From an uncultured Oscillospiraceae bacterium (GTDB lineage: Bacteria > Bacillota > Clostridia > Oscillospirales > Oscillospiraceae): a stretch of DNA of 64,000 bases. The translations under genes and the position numbers were made by a program. Location of the stretch: positions 52,360-116,359 of the forward strand of contig CAKTNW010000003.1 of the NCBI GenBank assembly GCA_934589145.1, given 5' to 3'. Under the pieces are notes generated by a model. That model saw only the letters and a list, made by a program, of their open reading frames with translations. It made no database searches and was not told the DNA's origin. This document shows positions 49,883-59,266 of the stretch, piece after piece. How positions within the stretch are numbered: position 1 is the stretch's first letter; every line of letters begins with the position of its first letter.

Positions 49883-51073
49883 ATGAGAGATTACGAACCC
49901 AAAAAGATGAAGGCCATTACCTTTACCGGCATCCGCCGCGTATCGGAACGGGCCGCCCAGCTGGAGAGCGAAGGCCGTTCGGTCGTTCACTTTGAGATCG
50001 GCCAGCCGGACTTCGTTACGCCGGAATATATCCGCAAGGCCGCCTGCGAGTCGCTGATGAAGGGCAACACCCGCTATACCTCCAACTACGGCACGCCGCC
50101 CCTGCGCAAAGCCATTGCCGCCAAGCTGGAAAAGGAGAACAACATCCACGCTGATCCCAACGGTGAGATCATGGTCACGGTGGGCGGCGAGGAGGCCATG
50201 TCCGTGGCGATTCTGTCGCTGGTGGACGTGGGTGACGAGGTGCTGCTGTCCGACCCCGGCTATTCTCCATACGACAGCATGGTGAAGTTGGCGGGCGCGG
50301 TGCCTGTCTATGTTCCGCTGAGTGAGGAAAACAATTGGAACTTCGATTTGGACGAGCTGGAAAAGCGTATCACGCCTCGCACCGCCCTTATCATGCTCAC
50401 CACCCCCGGCAACCCCACTGGCACGATGATGGACAAGGAAAGTCTGGAACGGCTCAGCGAGATCTGCATCAAGCACGATCTGCTGGTGGTGTCCGACGAG
50501 GCATATGAGCGGGTGCTGTACGATGGCAACAAGCATATCTCCATCGCCAGCCTGCCCGGCATGTGGGAGCGCACCATCACCATCCAGTCCTTCTCCAAGA
50601 GCCACTCCATGTGCGGCTTCCGTATCGGCTACATGGCCGCCTGCAAGAACCTGATGCAGATCCTTGTGCGCTGCCATCAGAAGGTCGCCCTCTGCGCGTC
50701 CAGCACTTCGCAGGACGCCGCGTTGGCCGCGCTACAATACGAATCCCCGGAGATCGCCCACATGCTGGAGGAATTTGACAAGCGCCGTATGCTCATCTAC
50801 AATACATTCGTGGAACTGGGCATTCCCTGCAACAAGCCTCAGGCGGCGTTCTATGTGTTCCCCAATGTATCCGGCCTGGGCATGGACGGCTATGAATTCT
50901 GTAACCGTTTTCTGGAAGAATACGGCGTGGCCTGCGTCCCCGGCGGCGAATTCGGCGCACACGCAAAGAGCAACCTGCGCATCTCCTACGCCACCTCTAT
51001 GGAGCAGTGCGAGGTGGGCATGGAGCGCCTGAAGGAATTCGTGGCCGCGATCCGCAGCGAGAAAAAATCCTGA
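49883..51073 (+). CDS. Class I/II PLP aminotransferase
   Basis: A 396-residue aspartate-aminotransferase-fold protein: GQPDFVTPEYIRKAACESLM, YTSNYGTPPLRKAIA, LTTPGNPTGTMMDK, VVSDEAYERVLYDGNKH, QSFSKSHSMCGFRIGYMA (PLP Lys about 237) and SNLRISYATSMEQCEVGMER (carboxylate Arg). Codon use returns to the GC-rich core style, unlike the genes just upstream. The amino-acid substrate is not predictable. Confidence 0.9.
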   Translation: MRDYEPKKMKAITFTGIRRVSERAAQLESEGRSVVHFEIGQPDFVTPEYIRKAACESLMKGNTRYTSNYGTPPLRKAIAAKLEKENNIHADPNGEIMVTVGGEEAMSVAILSLVDVGDEVLLSDPGYSPYDSMVKLAGAVPVYVPLSEENNWNFDLDELEKRITPRTALIMLTTPGNPTGTMMDKESLERLSEICIKHDLLVVSDEAYERVLYDGNKHISIASLPGMWERTITIQSFSKSHSMCGFRIGYMAACKNLMQILVRCHQKVALCASSTSQDAALAALQYESPEIAHMLEEFDKRRMLIYNTFVELGIPCNKPQAAFYVFPNVSGLGMDGYEFCNRFLEEYGVACVPGGEFGAHAKSNLRISYATSMEQCEVGMERLKEFVAAIRSEKKS

Positions 51074-51090
51074 TAAGGCCCCTATACCGC

Positions 51091-51127
51091 AATACCGGAC
51101 GCCATAAAGCTTATGACGTCCGGTATT
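51091..51127 (+). terminator. Terminator after the aminotransferase
   Basis: Near-perfect stem AATACCGGACG...CGTCCGGTATT with inner CATAA/TTATG pairing; the right arm ends in TATTTG. Confidence 0.75.
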
Positions 51128-51204
51128 TGCCATGCTAGGAGAGACTGCCATGACTCGCTCCACGGGAGTACAATAGAGTATCAATCATCCAAGAAAGGCG
51201 CAGT

Positions 51205-52914
51205 ATGAATCCCTCGGCTGACAAAACCTATCTATTCGAGCAGATGCCCGTGCCGCAGGCAGTACGGCGGCAGATTTTGCCCTCCATCGCCAGCCAGATG
51301 GTGCTGCTGCTCTATAATCTGGCGGACACCTATTTCGTGGGACTACTGAATGCCCCGCCCCAGACGGCAGCGGTGTCGGTGGCCTACACCATCACCGTGC
51401 TGATGACGGCCATCGCCAATCTGTTTGCCGTAGGCGGGGCCAGTTGTATGGCCCGCGCCATGGGCAGGCATGATACGGACAGCGCACGGCGGATCGCGGC
51501 CATCTCCTTCTGGTGGTGTTTTCTCTCGGCGGAGCTGTTTTCCGGCCTGTTTGTCTTATTCGCCTCTCCGTTGCTGCGTCTGTGCGGAGCGACGACGGAC
51601 ACCTACGCACTGGCGTTCCGCTATGCCAAGTGGGTAGTCATCTGGGGTGGCCCCTGTGCTATCCTCAATATTCTGCTGGCCAACCTCATGCGGGCAGAGG
51701 GCAGCGCCAGTCTGGCATCGGCAGGCGTCTCGTTGGGCGGCATTATCAACATCGTTCTCGATCCGTTCTTTGTGCTGCCGCAGTTTTTAGGAATGGGCGC
51801 CGAGGGCGCGGGATTGGCTACGGCTATCTCCAACGGCATCGGCACACTGTTCCTGCTGACCTGCATTTTCTGCAAGCGCCGCAGCTCCATGGTCTCGCTG
51901 CGGCTTTGCGGCTTGCATTATACCTCCAAGCACATGGGCGGCATCTTGAAAATTGGTTTTCCTTCCTGCGCTCAATACCTGTTGACTGTGGTGGCGGTAG
52001 GGGCACTGATGAAATTCATATCCGCCTATGATACCGACGCGGTGGCGGCGCTGGGCATCGTCAAGAAGCTGGATATGCTGCCGCTGTATTTCTCCATTGG
52101 CGTGTCTAACGGGATCTTGCCGCTGCTGGCCTATAACTATGCCTCCGGCAATAACAACCGGCGGTACCGGGTGTTCAAGCTAGGCTGCGGCGTATCGGTG
52201 GCGTTTTCGTTGCTGTGTGTACTTCTGTATGAACTACTGGCTCCCACGCTGATTGGATTGTTCATCGATATGGTGGCCACGCTGATCCTCTTTACGGCGG
52301 GACGTTCCATCGCGGCGTGGATCAACAACAATGAGCTGCCCAATATCAACGATCCGGCCTTTGGCTACTACGGCAACTTCATTCCGGGCATCCCGGTACC
52401 GACGCCCATCTTCATTGCGGTCATCTGCATGATCGTGATCGCGCTGGTACTGAAATTCACCAATCTGGGCCTCTATACCCAGTCTGTGGGCATCAATCCG
52501 GACTCCTCCCGGCTGAACGGTATTGATCCCCAGTTTATCAAGTTCCTGACGTATGTGATCCTTGGCCTGTGCGTGGCGGTGTCCGGCTTCATCAAGGTCA
52601 GCCGTCTTTCCACCATCAATTATTCCGTGGTGGCCAAGGATATTGAAATGGACGCGATCCTGGCTGTGGCGCTGGGCGGCAACGCCCTCAGCGGCGGCAA
52701 GTTCAATATGACGGCTTCCATCCTGGGCGCGTATGTGATCCAGTTCCTGACCACCACGCTCTTTAAGTTCAAGGTGCCGTCCAGCGCACTGCCAGCCTAT
52801 AAGGCGGTAGTGGTGATCCTGTTGGTGGTGCTCAGCGCGCCGATCGTGCGGGAGAAGCTGTCCGCCCTGTGGAAGCGCCTGAGCCACGCAAAGACCGCAA
52901 AGGAGGCGAACTGA
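51205..52914 (+). CDS. In-frame fusion: MATE exporter N-terminus with sugar ABC permease C-terminus
   Basis: A 569-residue frame. Residues about 1-353 are a MATE-family multidrug exporter (VPQAVRRQILPSIASQMVLL, LADTYFVGLLNAPPQTAAVS, LDPFFVLPQFLGMGAEGAGLA, YASGNNNRRYRVFKLGCGVS), stopping mid-fold at APTLIGLFI. From about 354 (DMVATLILFTAGRSIAAWIN) the sequence is the later half of a YtfT/RbsC-type ribose-class ABC permease (GNFIPGIPVPTPIFIAVICM, SRLSTINYSVVAKDIEMDAI, ALGGNALSGGKFNMTASILG). No stop or frameshift marks the join near base 52265. Neither half is complete. The join most simply reflects a deletion that removed the MATE tail, the upstream ABC genes and the permease front, unless it is an assembly error. 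Confidence 0.8.
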   Translation: MNPSADKTYLFEQMPVPQAVRRQILPSIASQMVLLLYNLADTYFVGLLNAPPQTAAVSVAYTITVLMTAIANLFAVGGASCMARAMGRHDTDSARRIAAISFWWCFLSAELFSGLFVLFASPLLRLCGATTDTYALAFRYAKWVVIWGGPCAILNILLANLMRAEGSASLASAGVSLGGIINIVLDPFFVLPQFLGMGAEGAGLATAISNGIGTLFLLTCIFCKRRSSMVSLRLCGLHYTSKHMGGILKIGFPSCAQYLLTVVAVGALMKFISAYDTDAVAALGIVKKLDMLPLYFSIGVSNGILPLLAYNYASGNNNRRYRVFKLGCGVSVAFSLLCVLLYELLAPTLIGLFIDMVATLILFTAGRSIAAWINNNELPNINDPAFGYYGNFIPGIPVPTPIFIAVICMIVIALVLKFTNLGLYTQSVGINPDSSRLNGIDPQFIKFLTYVILGLCVAVSGFIKVSRLSTINYSVVAKDIEMDAILAVALGGNALSGGKFNMTASILGAYVIQFLTTTLFKFKVPSSALPAYKAVVVILLVVLSAPIVREKLSALWKRLSHAKTAKEAN

Positions 52915-52915
52915 G

Positions 52916-53968
52916 ATGTCACAGCAGAAAATGAAGCTGGCGCTGGCGCGCCGGAAGGACCGGGCGGCCATGACGGATACGAACCTCCTGCTGATCATCA
53001 CCATCGCGGTGTTCGCTGTCATGTATCTGTGCGCGGTGGTATTCCTCGGTTCCGGTTTTTTGAAGCCCCAGACGTTCTTTAACATCCTCAACGAGAATGC
53101 CGCGCTGATCATTCTCTCCTGCGGCATGAGCATCGTCATGATTACCGGCGGCATTGATATTTCGGTGGGCACCATGACGGCGCTGGTGTGCATGGTCTGC
53201 GCTGTCCATCTGGACTATCACGGCGGCAGCGTCCTGACCGCGCTGCTGCTGGCGCTGCTGATCGGCCTGCTGTTCGGTGTGGTACAGGGCTTTCTGGTGG
53301 CCTATCTGGAGATCCAGCCCTTTATCGTTTCGCTGGCGGGCATGTTCTTCGCCAAGGGTATGACGACCATCGTCAACGCCACCCAGTTCAACGTGGAGAA
53401 CGAGAGCTTCAAGGCGCTGAAGGAGACGCGGCTGTATGTTCCGGGCATGGGCTCGGTCAATAAGCTGGGCGTCTATGTGCCGGCCTATGTGGAGATCGGC
53501 GTGGTGGTGGCCCTGGTGGTGGTCATCGTCCTGTTCTGCCTGCTGCGCTGGACGAAGCTGGGCCGCAGCTTCTACGCGGTGGGCGGCAATCAGCAGAGTG
53601 CCAACATGCTGGGCATCAACGTCCGGCGCACAAAATTTCTGGCGCACCTGCTGTGCAGTCTGCTGGCGGGTATCGGCGGCTTCGTGTACTTCATGCATGT
53701 GGGCTCCGGCTCCCCCTCCCACGCCAGCGGCGCGGAGATGAACGCCATCGCCTCGTCCATCATCGGCGGCACGATGCTGACCGGCGGCGTGGGCAATATC
53801 GCAGGTACCTTCTTTGGCGTACTGTCCCTGAGCACCATCAAGAACATCGTGGCCTCGTTGGGCCTTGATGAGGCGTGGTGGACCAATATCACCGTGGCGG
53901 CCATGATCTGCATCTTCCTGCTGATCCAGAGCGTTGTCCTGTCCCGTAAGAATAAGAACAAAAACTGA
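52916..53968 (+). CDS. Sugar ABC transporter permease (YjfF/RbsC type)
   Basis: A 350-residue permease with ribose-class motifs: LSCGMSIVMITGGIDISVGT near residue 65, FVVS-like IVSLAGMFFAKGMTTIV, TKLGRSFYAVGGNQQSANML and ASSIIGGTMLTGGVGNIAGT. It resembles YjfF, which pairs with YtfT in galactofuranose-type importers; here the would-be partner is the truncated half fused to MATE one base upstream. No ATPase or binding protein is in the window, so import activity is doubtful unless supplied elsewhere. Confidence 0.88.
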   Translation: MSQQKMKLALARRKDRAAMTDTNLLLIITIAVFAVMYLCAVVFLGSGFLKPQTFFNILNENAALIILSCGMSIVMITGGIDISVGTMTALVCMVCAVHLDYHGGSVLTALLLALLIGLLFGVVQGFLVAYLEIQPFIVSLAGMFFAKGMTTIVNATQFNVENESFKALKETRLYVPGMGSVNKLGVYVPAYVEIGVVVALVVVIVLFCLLRWTKLGRSFYAVGGNQQSANMLGINVRRTKFLAHLLCSLLAGIGGFVYFMHVGSGSPSHASGAEMNAIASSIIGGTMLTGGVGNIAGTFFGVLSLSTIKNIVASLGLDEAWWTNITVAAMICIFLLIQSVVLSRKNKNKN

Positions 53969-53991
53969 CCTGTTATTATGGAGGTTTGCAT

Positions 53992-55461
53992 ATGAAAAAG
54001 CGTGAATTCTGGTTTGTTGTCGGCTCCCAGTCCCTGTACGGACAGGAGGTGCTGGATACCGTAGATGCCCGCGCCAGAGAGATGGCGGCGTTTCTGTCGC
54101 AGAAGCTCCCTTATCCGCTGGTCTATAAGGTGACCGCCAAGGGCAACAGCGAGATCGTCTCCATCATCAAGGAGGCCAATTACCATGACGAGTGCGTGGG
54201 TGTTGTGACCTGGTGCCATACCTTCAGCCCGTCGAAAATGTGGATCAACGGCCTTTCCCTGCTGCAGAAGCCCTGGTGCCATCTGGCCACCCAGTATAAT
54301 CAGGAGATCCCCAACGAGGAGATCGACATGGATTTCATGAACCTGAACCAGGCGGCCCACGGCGACCGGGAGCACGGCTTTATCGGCGCCCGTCTGCGTA
54401 TGCCCCGGAAGATCATCGCCGGTTACTGGCAGGATGAGAAGGTCAGCCGCCGCCTGGGCGAGTGGATGCGCGTGGCGGTAGGCGTGGCCGTATCCCGCGA
54501 GATGAAGGTCATGCGCTTCGGCGACAATATGCGCGAGGTGGCCGTGACCGAGGGCGACAAGGTAGAGGCCCAGAAGAAGCTGGGCTGGCAGGTCAACACC
54601 TGGGCCGTCGGCGATCTGGTGAAGGAGATGCACGCCGTCACCGAGGACGAGGTGGACGCCCTGCTGGCCGTCTACCGGGAGAAGTACGAGTTCGCCACAG
54701 AGGACGTGGCTGCCATCCGCTACCAGGCCAGAGAAGAGATCGCCATGAAGCGGATGATGGATGCTGAGGGCTGCCGCGCCTTTTCCAACACCTTCCAGGA
54801 TCTGTACGGCATGGAGCAGCTGCCGGGTCTGGCCACCCAACACCTGATGGCGCAGGGCTATGGCTACGGCGGCGAGGGCGACTGGAAGGTGGCTGCCATG
54901 ACTGCCGTGATGAAGGCCATGGGCGAAAACGGCAACGGCGCCTCCAGCTTTATGGAGGACTACAATTACCATCTGGTGGAGGGCAGCGAATATTCGCTGG
55001 GCGCCCATATGCTGGAGGTCTGCCCCTCTCTGACCGCCGGACGGCCCCGGATCGAGACCCATCCTCTGGGGATCGGCATGAACGAGAAGGATCCGGCCCG
55101 TCTGGTATTCGAGGGCAAGGAGGGCGACGCCGTGGTGGCCACGTTGATCGACATGGGCGGCCGCCTGCGGCTGATCGTGCAGGATATCCACTGCGTCAAG
55201 CCCATTATGCCCATGCCCAATCTGCCGGTGGCCCGCGTGATGTGGCAGGCAAAGCCCGACCTGACCACCGGCGTGGAGTGCTGGATCACGGCCGGCGGCG
55301 CCCATCATACGGTGCTCAGCTACGATGTCACGGCCCAGATGCTTCATGACTGGGCGCAGATCATGGAGGTCGAGTACGTCCACATCGGCGACGGCAGCAC
55401 CCCGGACGCGCTGGAGCAGGAGCTGTTCCTGAAGGATCTGGCGTGGAAGCTGAAGATGTAA
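53992..55461 (+). CDS. araA: L-arabinose isomerase
   Basis: A 489-residue AraA of normal length starting MKKREFWFVVGSQSLYGQEV (ATG 53992 after GGAGG). VTWCHTFSPSKMWINGLSLL, NLNQAAHGDREHGFIGARLR, and metal ligands in MLEVCPSLTAGRPRIETHPL and GGAHHTVLSYDVT. It converts L-arabinose to L-ribulose. It leads the araA-kinase-araD set. Confidence 0.95.
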   Translation: MKKREFWFVVGSQSLYGQEVLDTVDARAREMAAFLSQKLPYPLVYKVTAKGNSEIVSIIKEANYHDECVGVVTWCHTFSPSKMWINGLSLLQKPWCHLATQYNQEIPNEEIDMDFMNLNQAAHGDREHGFIGARLRMPRKIIAGYWQDEKVSRRLGEWMRVAVGVAVSREMKVMRFGDNMREVAVTEGDKVEAQKKLGWQVNTWAVGDLVKEMHAVTEDEVDALLAVYREKYEFATEDVAAIRYQAREEIAMKRMMDAEGCRAFSNTFQDLYGMEQLPGLATQHLMAQGYGYGGEGDWKVAAMTAVMKAMGENGNGASSFMEDYNYHLVEGSEYSLGAHMLEVCPSLTAGRPRIETHPLGIGMNEKDPARLVFEGKEGDAVVATLIDMGGRLRLIVQDIHCVKPIMPMPNLPVARVMWQAKPDLTTGVECWITAGGAHHTVLSYDVTAQMLHDWAQIMEVEYVHIGDGSTPDALEQELFLKDLAWKLKM

Positions 55462-55476
55462 GAAGAGGAAAATGCC

Positions 55477-57045
55477 ATGGATCTGAGAAACACAGTACTG
55501 GGGATCGAGCTTGGCTCTACCCGGATCAAGGCGGTTCTCATTGACCGGAACCATACGCCTGTGGCCAGTGGAAGCTATGACTGGGAAAACCGGTTTGTCA
55601 ACGGCATATGGACATATTCCATGGAGGATATTCGCACCGGCCTGCAAGGGTGCTACGCCGATCTGAAGGCGGATGTGGCGCGGAGGCTGGGTGTGGAGCT
55701 GACCACCGTCGGCGCCATCGGCGTCAGCGCAATGATGCATGGCTATCTGCCCTTTGACGCAGACGGCGCTCCGCTGGCGGAGTTCCGCACCTGGCGCAAT
55801 ACCATCACCGGCGAGGCGGCGGCGGAGCTGACAGAGCGGTTTAGCTTCAACATCCCCCAGCGGTGGAGCATCGCCCATCTCTATCAGGCCATGCTGAACG
55901 GCGAGGCGCATGTCGCAAGGCTGGACTATCTGACTACGCTGGCGGGCTATATCCACTGGCAGCTGACGGATCAGAGGGTCATGGGCGTGGGTGAGGCCTC
56001 CGGAATGTTCCCCATCGACAGCGATACCTGCGACTACCGGCAGGATATGGTGGAGCAGTTTGACGCCTTGGCCGCCCAACGGGGATACCGCTGGCAGCTG
56101 CGCCATGTGCTGCCCCGCGTACTGATGGCGGGAGACTTCGCCGGAACGCTGACCGCGAAGGGCGCACAGCTTCTGGATCCCACGGGGACGCTGCGGCCCG
56201 GTATCCCCGTAGCGCCGTGCGAGGGCGACGCGGGAACCGGTATGGCGGCCACCAACTCCGTCCGCACGGCCACAGGCAACGTGTCGGCCGGCACCTCGGA
56301 CTTTGCCATGGTGGTGGTGGATCGCCCGCTGGGGGTCCACCGCGAGATCGACATGGTGACCACGCCTGACGGCGCGCCGGTGGCCATGGTGCACTGCAAT
56401 AACTGCACCAGTGACATCAACGCCTGGGTGGAGCTGCTGGGCGAGGCGGCGGCCCTGGCCGGTGCGGGCATCAGCAAAAACGAGCTGTTTACGCTGCTGT
56501 TCCGCAAGGCGCTGGAGGGCGATGCCGATTGCGGCGGCCTGCTGTCCTATAACTACTTTTCCGGCGAGGGGGTCACCGACCTGGACGAGGGCCGTCCGCT
56601 GTTTGTCCGGACGCCTGACGCCCGCCTTACGCTGGCCAATTTCATGCGAACCCATCTGCTGTCGGCGCTGGCAACGCTGAAGATCGGGTTGGATATCCTG
56701 ACGAAGGAGGAGCGCGTGTCCATCAACTGCCTTTACGGACACGGCGGCTTTTTCAAAACGCCTCAGGTGGGGCAGCGGATGTTGTCCGCCGCCGTGGCTG
56801 CGCCGGTATCGGTGATGGAGACCGCCGGAGAGGGCGGCCCCTACGGCATGGCGCTGCTGGCCGCCTACATGCTGTGGAAAGCGGAGGGCGAAACGCTGCC
56901 GGACTATCTGGATCATCAGGTATTTGCCCATGCGAAAACCGAAACGCTGATGGCGGACGCGGCGGATATTCAGGGCTTTGCCGCCTTTTTGGAACGCTAT
57001 CAACAGGGGCTGCCGCTGGAAAAGCTGGCAACGGAGGTGCTGTGA
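55477..57045 (+). CDS. FGGY-family carbohydrate kinase, probable L-ribulokinase
   Basis: 522 residues: [20 protein letters not shown] (phosphate loop), [39 protein letters not shown] and [20 protein letters not shown]. Placement between araA and araD argues for L-ribulose phosphorylation. It is not a close AraB look-alike; clostridia use several non-orthologous FGGY kinases for this step, so xylulokinase-type specificity is an alternative. Confidence 0.82.
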   Translation: MDLRNTVLGIELGSTRIKAVLIDRNHTPVASGSYDWENRFVNGIWTYSMEDIRTGLQGCYADLKADVARRLGVELTTVGAIGVSAMMHGYLPFDADGAPLAEFRTWRNTITGEAAAELTERFSFNIPQRWSIAHLYQAMLNGEAHVARLDYLTTLAGYIHWQLTDQRVMGVGEASGMFPIDSDTCDYRQDMVEQFDALAAQRGYRWQLRHVLPRVLMAGDFAGTLTAKGAQLLDPTGTLRPGIPVAPCEGDAGTGMAATNSVRTATGNVSAGTSDFAMVVVDRPLGVHREIDMVTTPDGAPVAMVHCNNCTSDINAWVELLGEAAALAGAGISKNELFTLLFRKALEGDADCGGLLSYNYFSGEGVTDLDEGRPLFVRTPDARLTLANFMRTHLLSALATLKIGLDILTKEERVSINCLYGHGGFFKTPQVGQRMLSAAVAAPVSVMETAGEGGPYGMALLAAYMLWKAEGETLPDYLDHQVFAHAKTETLMADAADIQGFAAFLERYQQGLPLEKLATEVL

Positions 57046-57046
57046 T

Positions 57047-57736
57047 ATGCTGGAAGAACTGAAACAGCAGGTATGCGAGGCCAATCTGCTGCTGCCGAAA
57101 TATGATCTTGTGACCTTTACCTGGGGCAATGTGTCTGCCATTGACCGTCCCAGCGGCCTTGTGGTGATCAAGCCGTCAGGCGTGCCGTATGACGGGATGT
57201 CGGCGGAGGACATGGTGGTCGTGGATCTGGACGGGAAGGTGGTGGAGGGCAAATGGAAGCCCTCCAGCGATACGGCGACGCATCTGGTGCTGTATCGGGC
57301 GTTTCCCCAGTGCGGCGGCATTGTCCATACTCATTCCCGGTGGGCCACCAGCTTTGCGCAGGCCGGTGTGGGCATCGCGCCGCTGGGAACGACACAGGGG
57401 GACTATTTCTATGGGGAGATCCCCTGCACCCGTCTTATGACCCCGGAGGAGATCGCCGGGGAGTACGAAAAAGAGACGGGAAACGTCATCGTAGAGACGT
57501 TTCAGAAGATGGATCCGGCTGCGATCCCCGCTGTGTTGGTGCACAGCCATGGCCCCTTTACATGGGGAAAGGATGCTGCCGAGGCAGTCCACAACGCCGT
57601 GGTGCTGGAGGAGATCGCCTTTATGAATTTCCACGCGTTCCAGCTGAATCCCGCGCAGACGCGGATGCAGCAGGAACTGCTGGATAAGCACTATCTGCGC
57701 AAGCACGGCGCAAATGCCTATTACGGACAGGCATGA
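57047..57736 (+). CDS. araD: L-ribulose-5-phosphate 4-epimerase
   Basis: A 229-residue class II aldolase-fold protein: [74 protein letters not shown] (metal His-x-His), [20 protein letters not shown] (third His). It makes D-xylulose-5-phosphate for the pentose phosphate pathway. The ATG at 57047 lies just after the kinase stop, suggesting coupling. Confidence 0.93.
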   Translation: MLEELKQQVCEANLLLPKYDLVTFTWGNVSAIDRPSGLVVIKPSGVPYDGMSAEDMVVVDLDGKVVEGKWKPSSDTATHLVLYRAFPQCGGIVHTHSRWATSFAQAGVGIAPLGTTQGDYFYGEIPCTRLMTPEEIAGEYEKETGNVIVETFQKMDPAAIPAVLVHSHGPFTWGKDAAEAVHNAVVLEEIAFMNFHAFQLNPAQTRMQQELLDKHYLRKHGANAYYGQA

Positions 57737-57744
57737 GTAATCGC

Positions 57745-57783
57745 AAAAAGGACTGACACGCTTTTCGCGTGTCAGTCCTTTTT
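57745..57783 (+). terminator. Terminator of the arabinose operon
   Basis: Perfect 17-bp stem (57745-57761 and 57767-57783) ending in a T run. Confidence 0.93.
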
Positions 57784-57807
57784 CTGCTTTACAATCCTTT
57801 GAGGAGG

Positions 57808-57861
57808 TGCGGCAGACGGCTGGAAGAAAGAGGTGCCTTGGCGAGAGAGCCGTCTGCCGCA
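57808..57861 (-). other. Long-loop inverted repeat after the symporter gene
   Basis: TGCGGCAGACGGCT (57808-57821) pairs with AGCCGTCTGCCGCA (57848-57861) across a 26-base loop. It immediately follows the minus-strand symporter stop but lacks a T run, so it may stabilise the mRNA end or bind protein. Confidence 0.6.
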
Positions 57862-57866
57862 GGTGA

Positions 57867-59183
57867 TCAGAAGATCGAAGTAATAAAGATCACAAGGATC
57901 ACAATGGGGCTGATGTACTTAACGGAGACCTTCAGCCAAATGCGGGTAAACTTTCCGTGCACGTTGGCGGCATCCACGAAGTTGTCCGCACCCCAGATCC
58001 ATCCCACAAAGATGGCGATGACCAGCGCACCCAGTGTGAGAATATAGTTGTTGGTCAAAATATCGCAGAAGTTGAAGAAGCTGCCGGCGTCCAGACAGAA
58101 GATACCAATGATAATCTGGAACAGCACGGTGAACAGCAGCGCCTTCTTGCGGGTCAGCTTGAACTGATCCATCAGCATGCCCACCACCGCCTCCATGACG
58201 CCTGCGGAGGAGGTGACTGCGGCGATATAGAAACCGAAGAAGAACAGCGTACCCATCAGGCGGCCCAGCGGCATACTGTCAAAGACCAGGGGAACCGTCA
58301 GGAACACCAGACCGACGCTGGACTGGGGCTCATAACCGGCGGAGAACAGGGCGGGGAAGATCATCATACCGGCCATCACACCGGCGGCAATCAGGGCGAC
58401 AGAGATGATGATAGAGGTCTTGCCCAGATTCTGCTTGGGGTTCTTGATATAGCTGCCGAACACCATTGAGGCCAGCATGCCGATACCGACAGCAAAGAAT
58501 GCCTGCCCCAGGCAGTCCTGCAGGGATTTCAGCGTAAACGCCTCGGCATTGGGCTTGAACAGGAACGAAAGGCCTGCCTCCGCGCCGGGCATACGCAGAC
58601 CGGCAATGATCAGGATGACCATGATCACGCCCAGCACCGGCAGCAGAATCTTGGTCAGGGTCTCCACGCCCTTGGCCACGCCGCCGCTGACTACCAGCAC
58701 AGCAAAGGCCAGATTGATGGCGGCGAAGAGGGCCACCAGCGGATAGTTGCCGGACAACTCTCCGAAGAAAGTGCCCAACTGTGCCATATCCATACCGTGG
58801 AAGGTGCCAATGGCCGTATTATAGAGGTAGCCCAGGATCCACGCATAGATGGGGATCGTATAAGAGACGATCAGCAGGGCGGCCAGCAGGTGGGCATAGC
58901 CAGCATATGACCAGATCTTATGCTGGGGTGCCAGCGCGCGATAGGCCAATACAGCGGTCTTCTGCGTTTTGAACCCCATGGCCGTCTCGGCAGTCAGCAG
59001 CGGAATGCCGATGACTACGATGATGAGCACATAGACGATCAGAAACAGCGCGCCGCCGTTGGTACCCAGCAGGTAGGGAAAGCGCCAGATGGAGCCAACG
59101 CCTACAGCAAACCCGATGGCGGTCATGAGAAAGCCCATCAGGCTGCTGAATGCATTTCCTCCGGAAGCTTTGTTTTCAGACAT
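57867..59183 (-). CDS. Neurotransmitter:sodium symporter family amino-acid transporter
   Basis: A 438-residue SNF/LeuT-family protein with about eleven helices. The first-helix signature is FAVGVGSIWRFPYLLGTNGG, with the Na+/substrate-binding break. ETAMGFKTQKTAVLAYRAL and GQAFFAVGIGMLASMVFGSY (helix 6 break) follow. Bacterial members import tryptophan, tyrosine or other neutral amino acids with Na+. It is downstream of an amino-acid dehydrogenase on the same strand, so the pair probably imports and oxidises one amino acid. Confidence 0.92.
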   Translation of the reverse strand: MSENKASGGNAFSSLMGFLMTAIGFAVGVGSIWRFPYLLGTNGGALFLIVYVLIIVVIGIPLLTAETAMGFKTQKTAVLAYRALAPQHKIWSYAGYAHLLAALLIVSYTIPIYAWILGYLYNTAIGTFHGMDMAQLGTFFGELSGNYPLVALFAAINLAFAVLVVSGGVAKGVETLTKILLPVLGVIMVILIIAGLRMPGAEAGLSFLFKPNAEAFTLKSLQDCLGQAFFAVGIGMLASMVFGSYIKNPKQNLGKTSIIISVALIAAGVMAGMMIFPALFSAGYEPQSSVGLVFLTVPLVFDSMPLGRLMGTLFFFGFYIAAVTSSAGVMEAVVGMLMDQFKLTRKKALLFTVLFQIIIGIFCLDAGSFFNFCDILTNNYILTLGALVIAIFVGWIWGADNFVDAANVHGKFTRIWLKVSVKYISPIVILVIFITSIF

Positions 59184-59207
59184 GCTCGGAACTCCTTTCT
59201 TCTGTGG

Positions 59208-59234
59208 GAGCCATGCCGCGGCGCGGCATGGCTC
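59208..59234 (-). terminator. Intercistronic hairpin between dehydrogenase and symporter genes
   Basis: GAGCCATGCCGCG (59208-59220) and CGCGGCATGGCTC (59222-59234) form a tight palindrome 25 bases before the symporter start. It may attenuate or process the transcript. Confidence 0.6.
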
Positions 59235-59266
59235 TTAGCTGCGGAAGGGGATGAGGGTATGTCTGC

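Noticed and set aside
53590-57321. A 1243-codon open frame on the minus strand
   Set aside because: It is antisense to the permease, araA and FGGY kinase genes, has His/Gln/Gly-rich low-complexity sequence typical of a GC-rich shadow, and no ribosome site.
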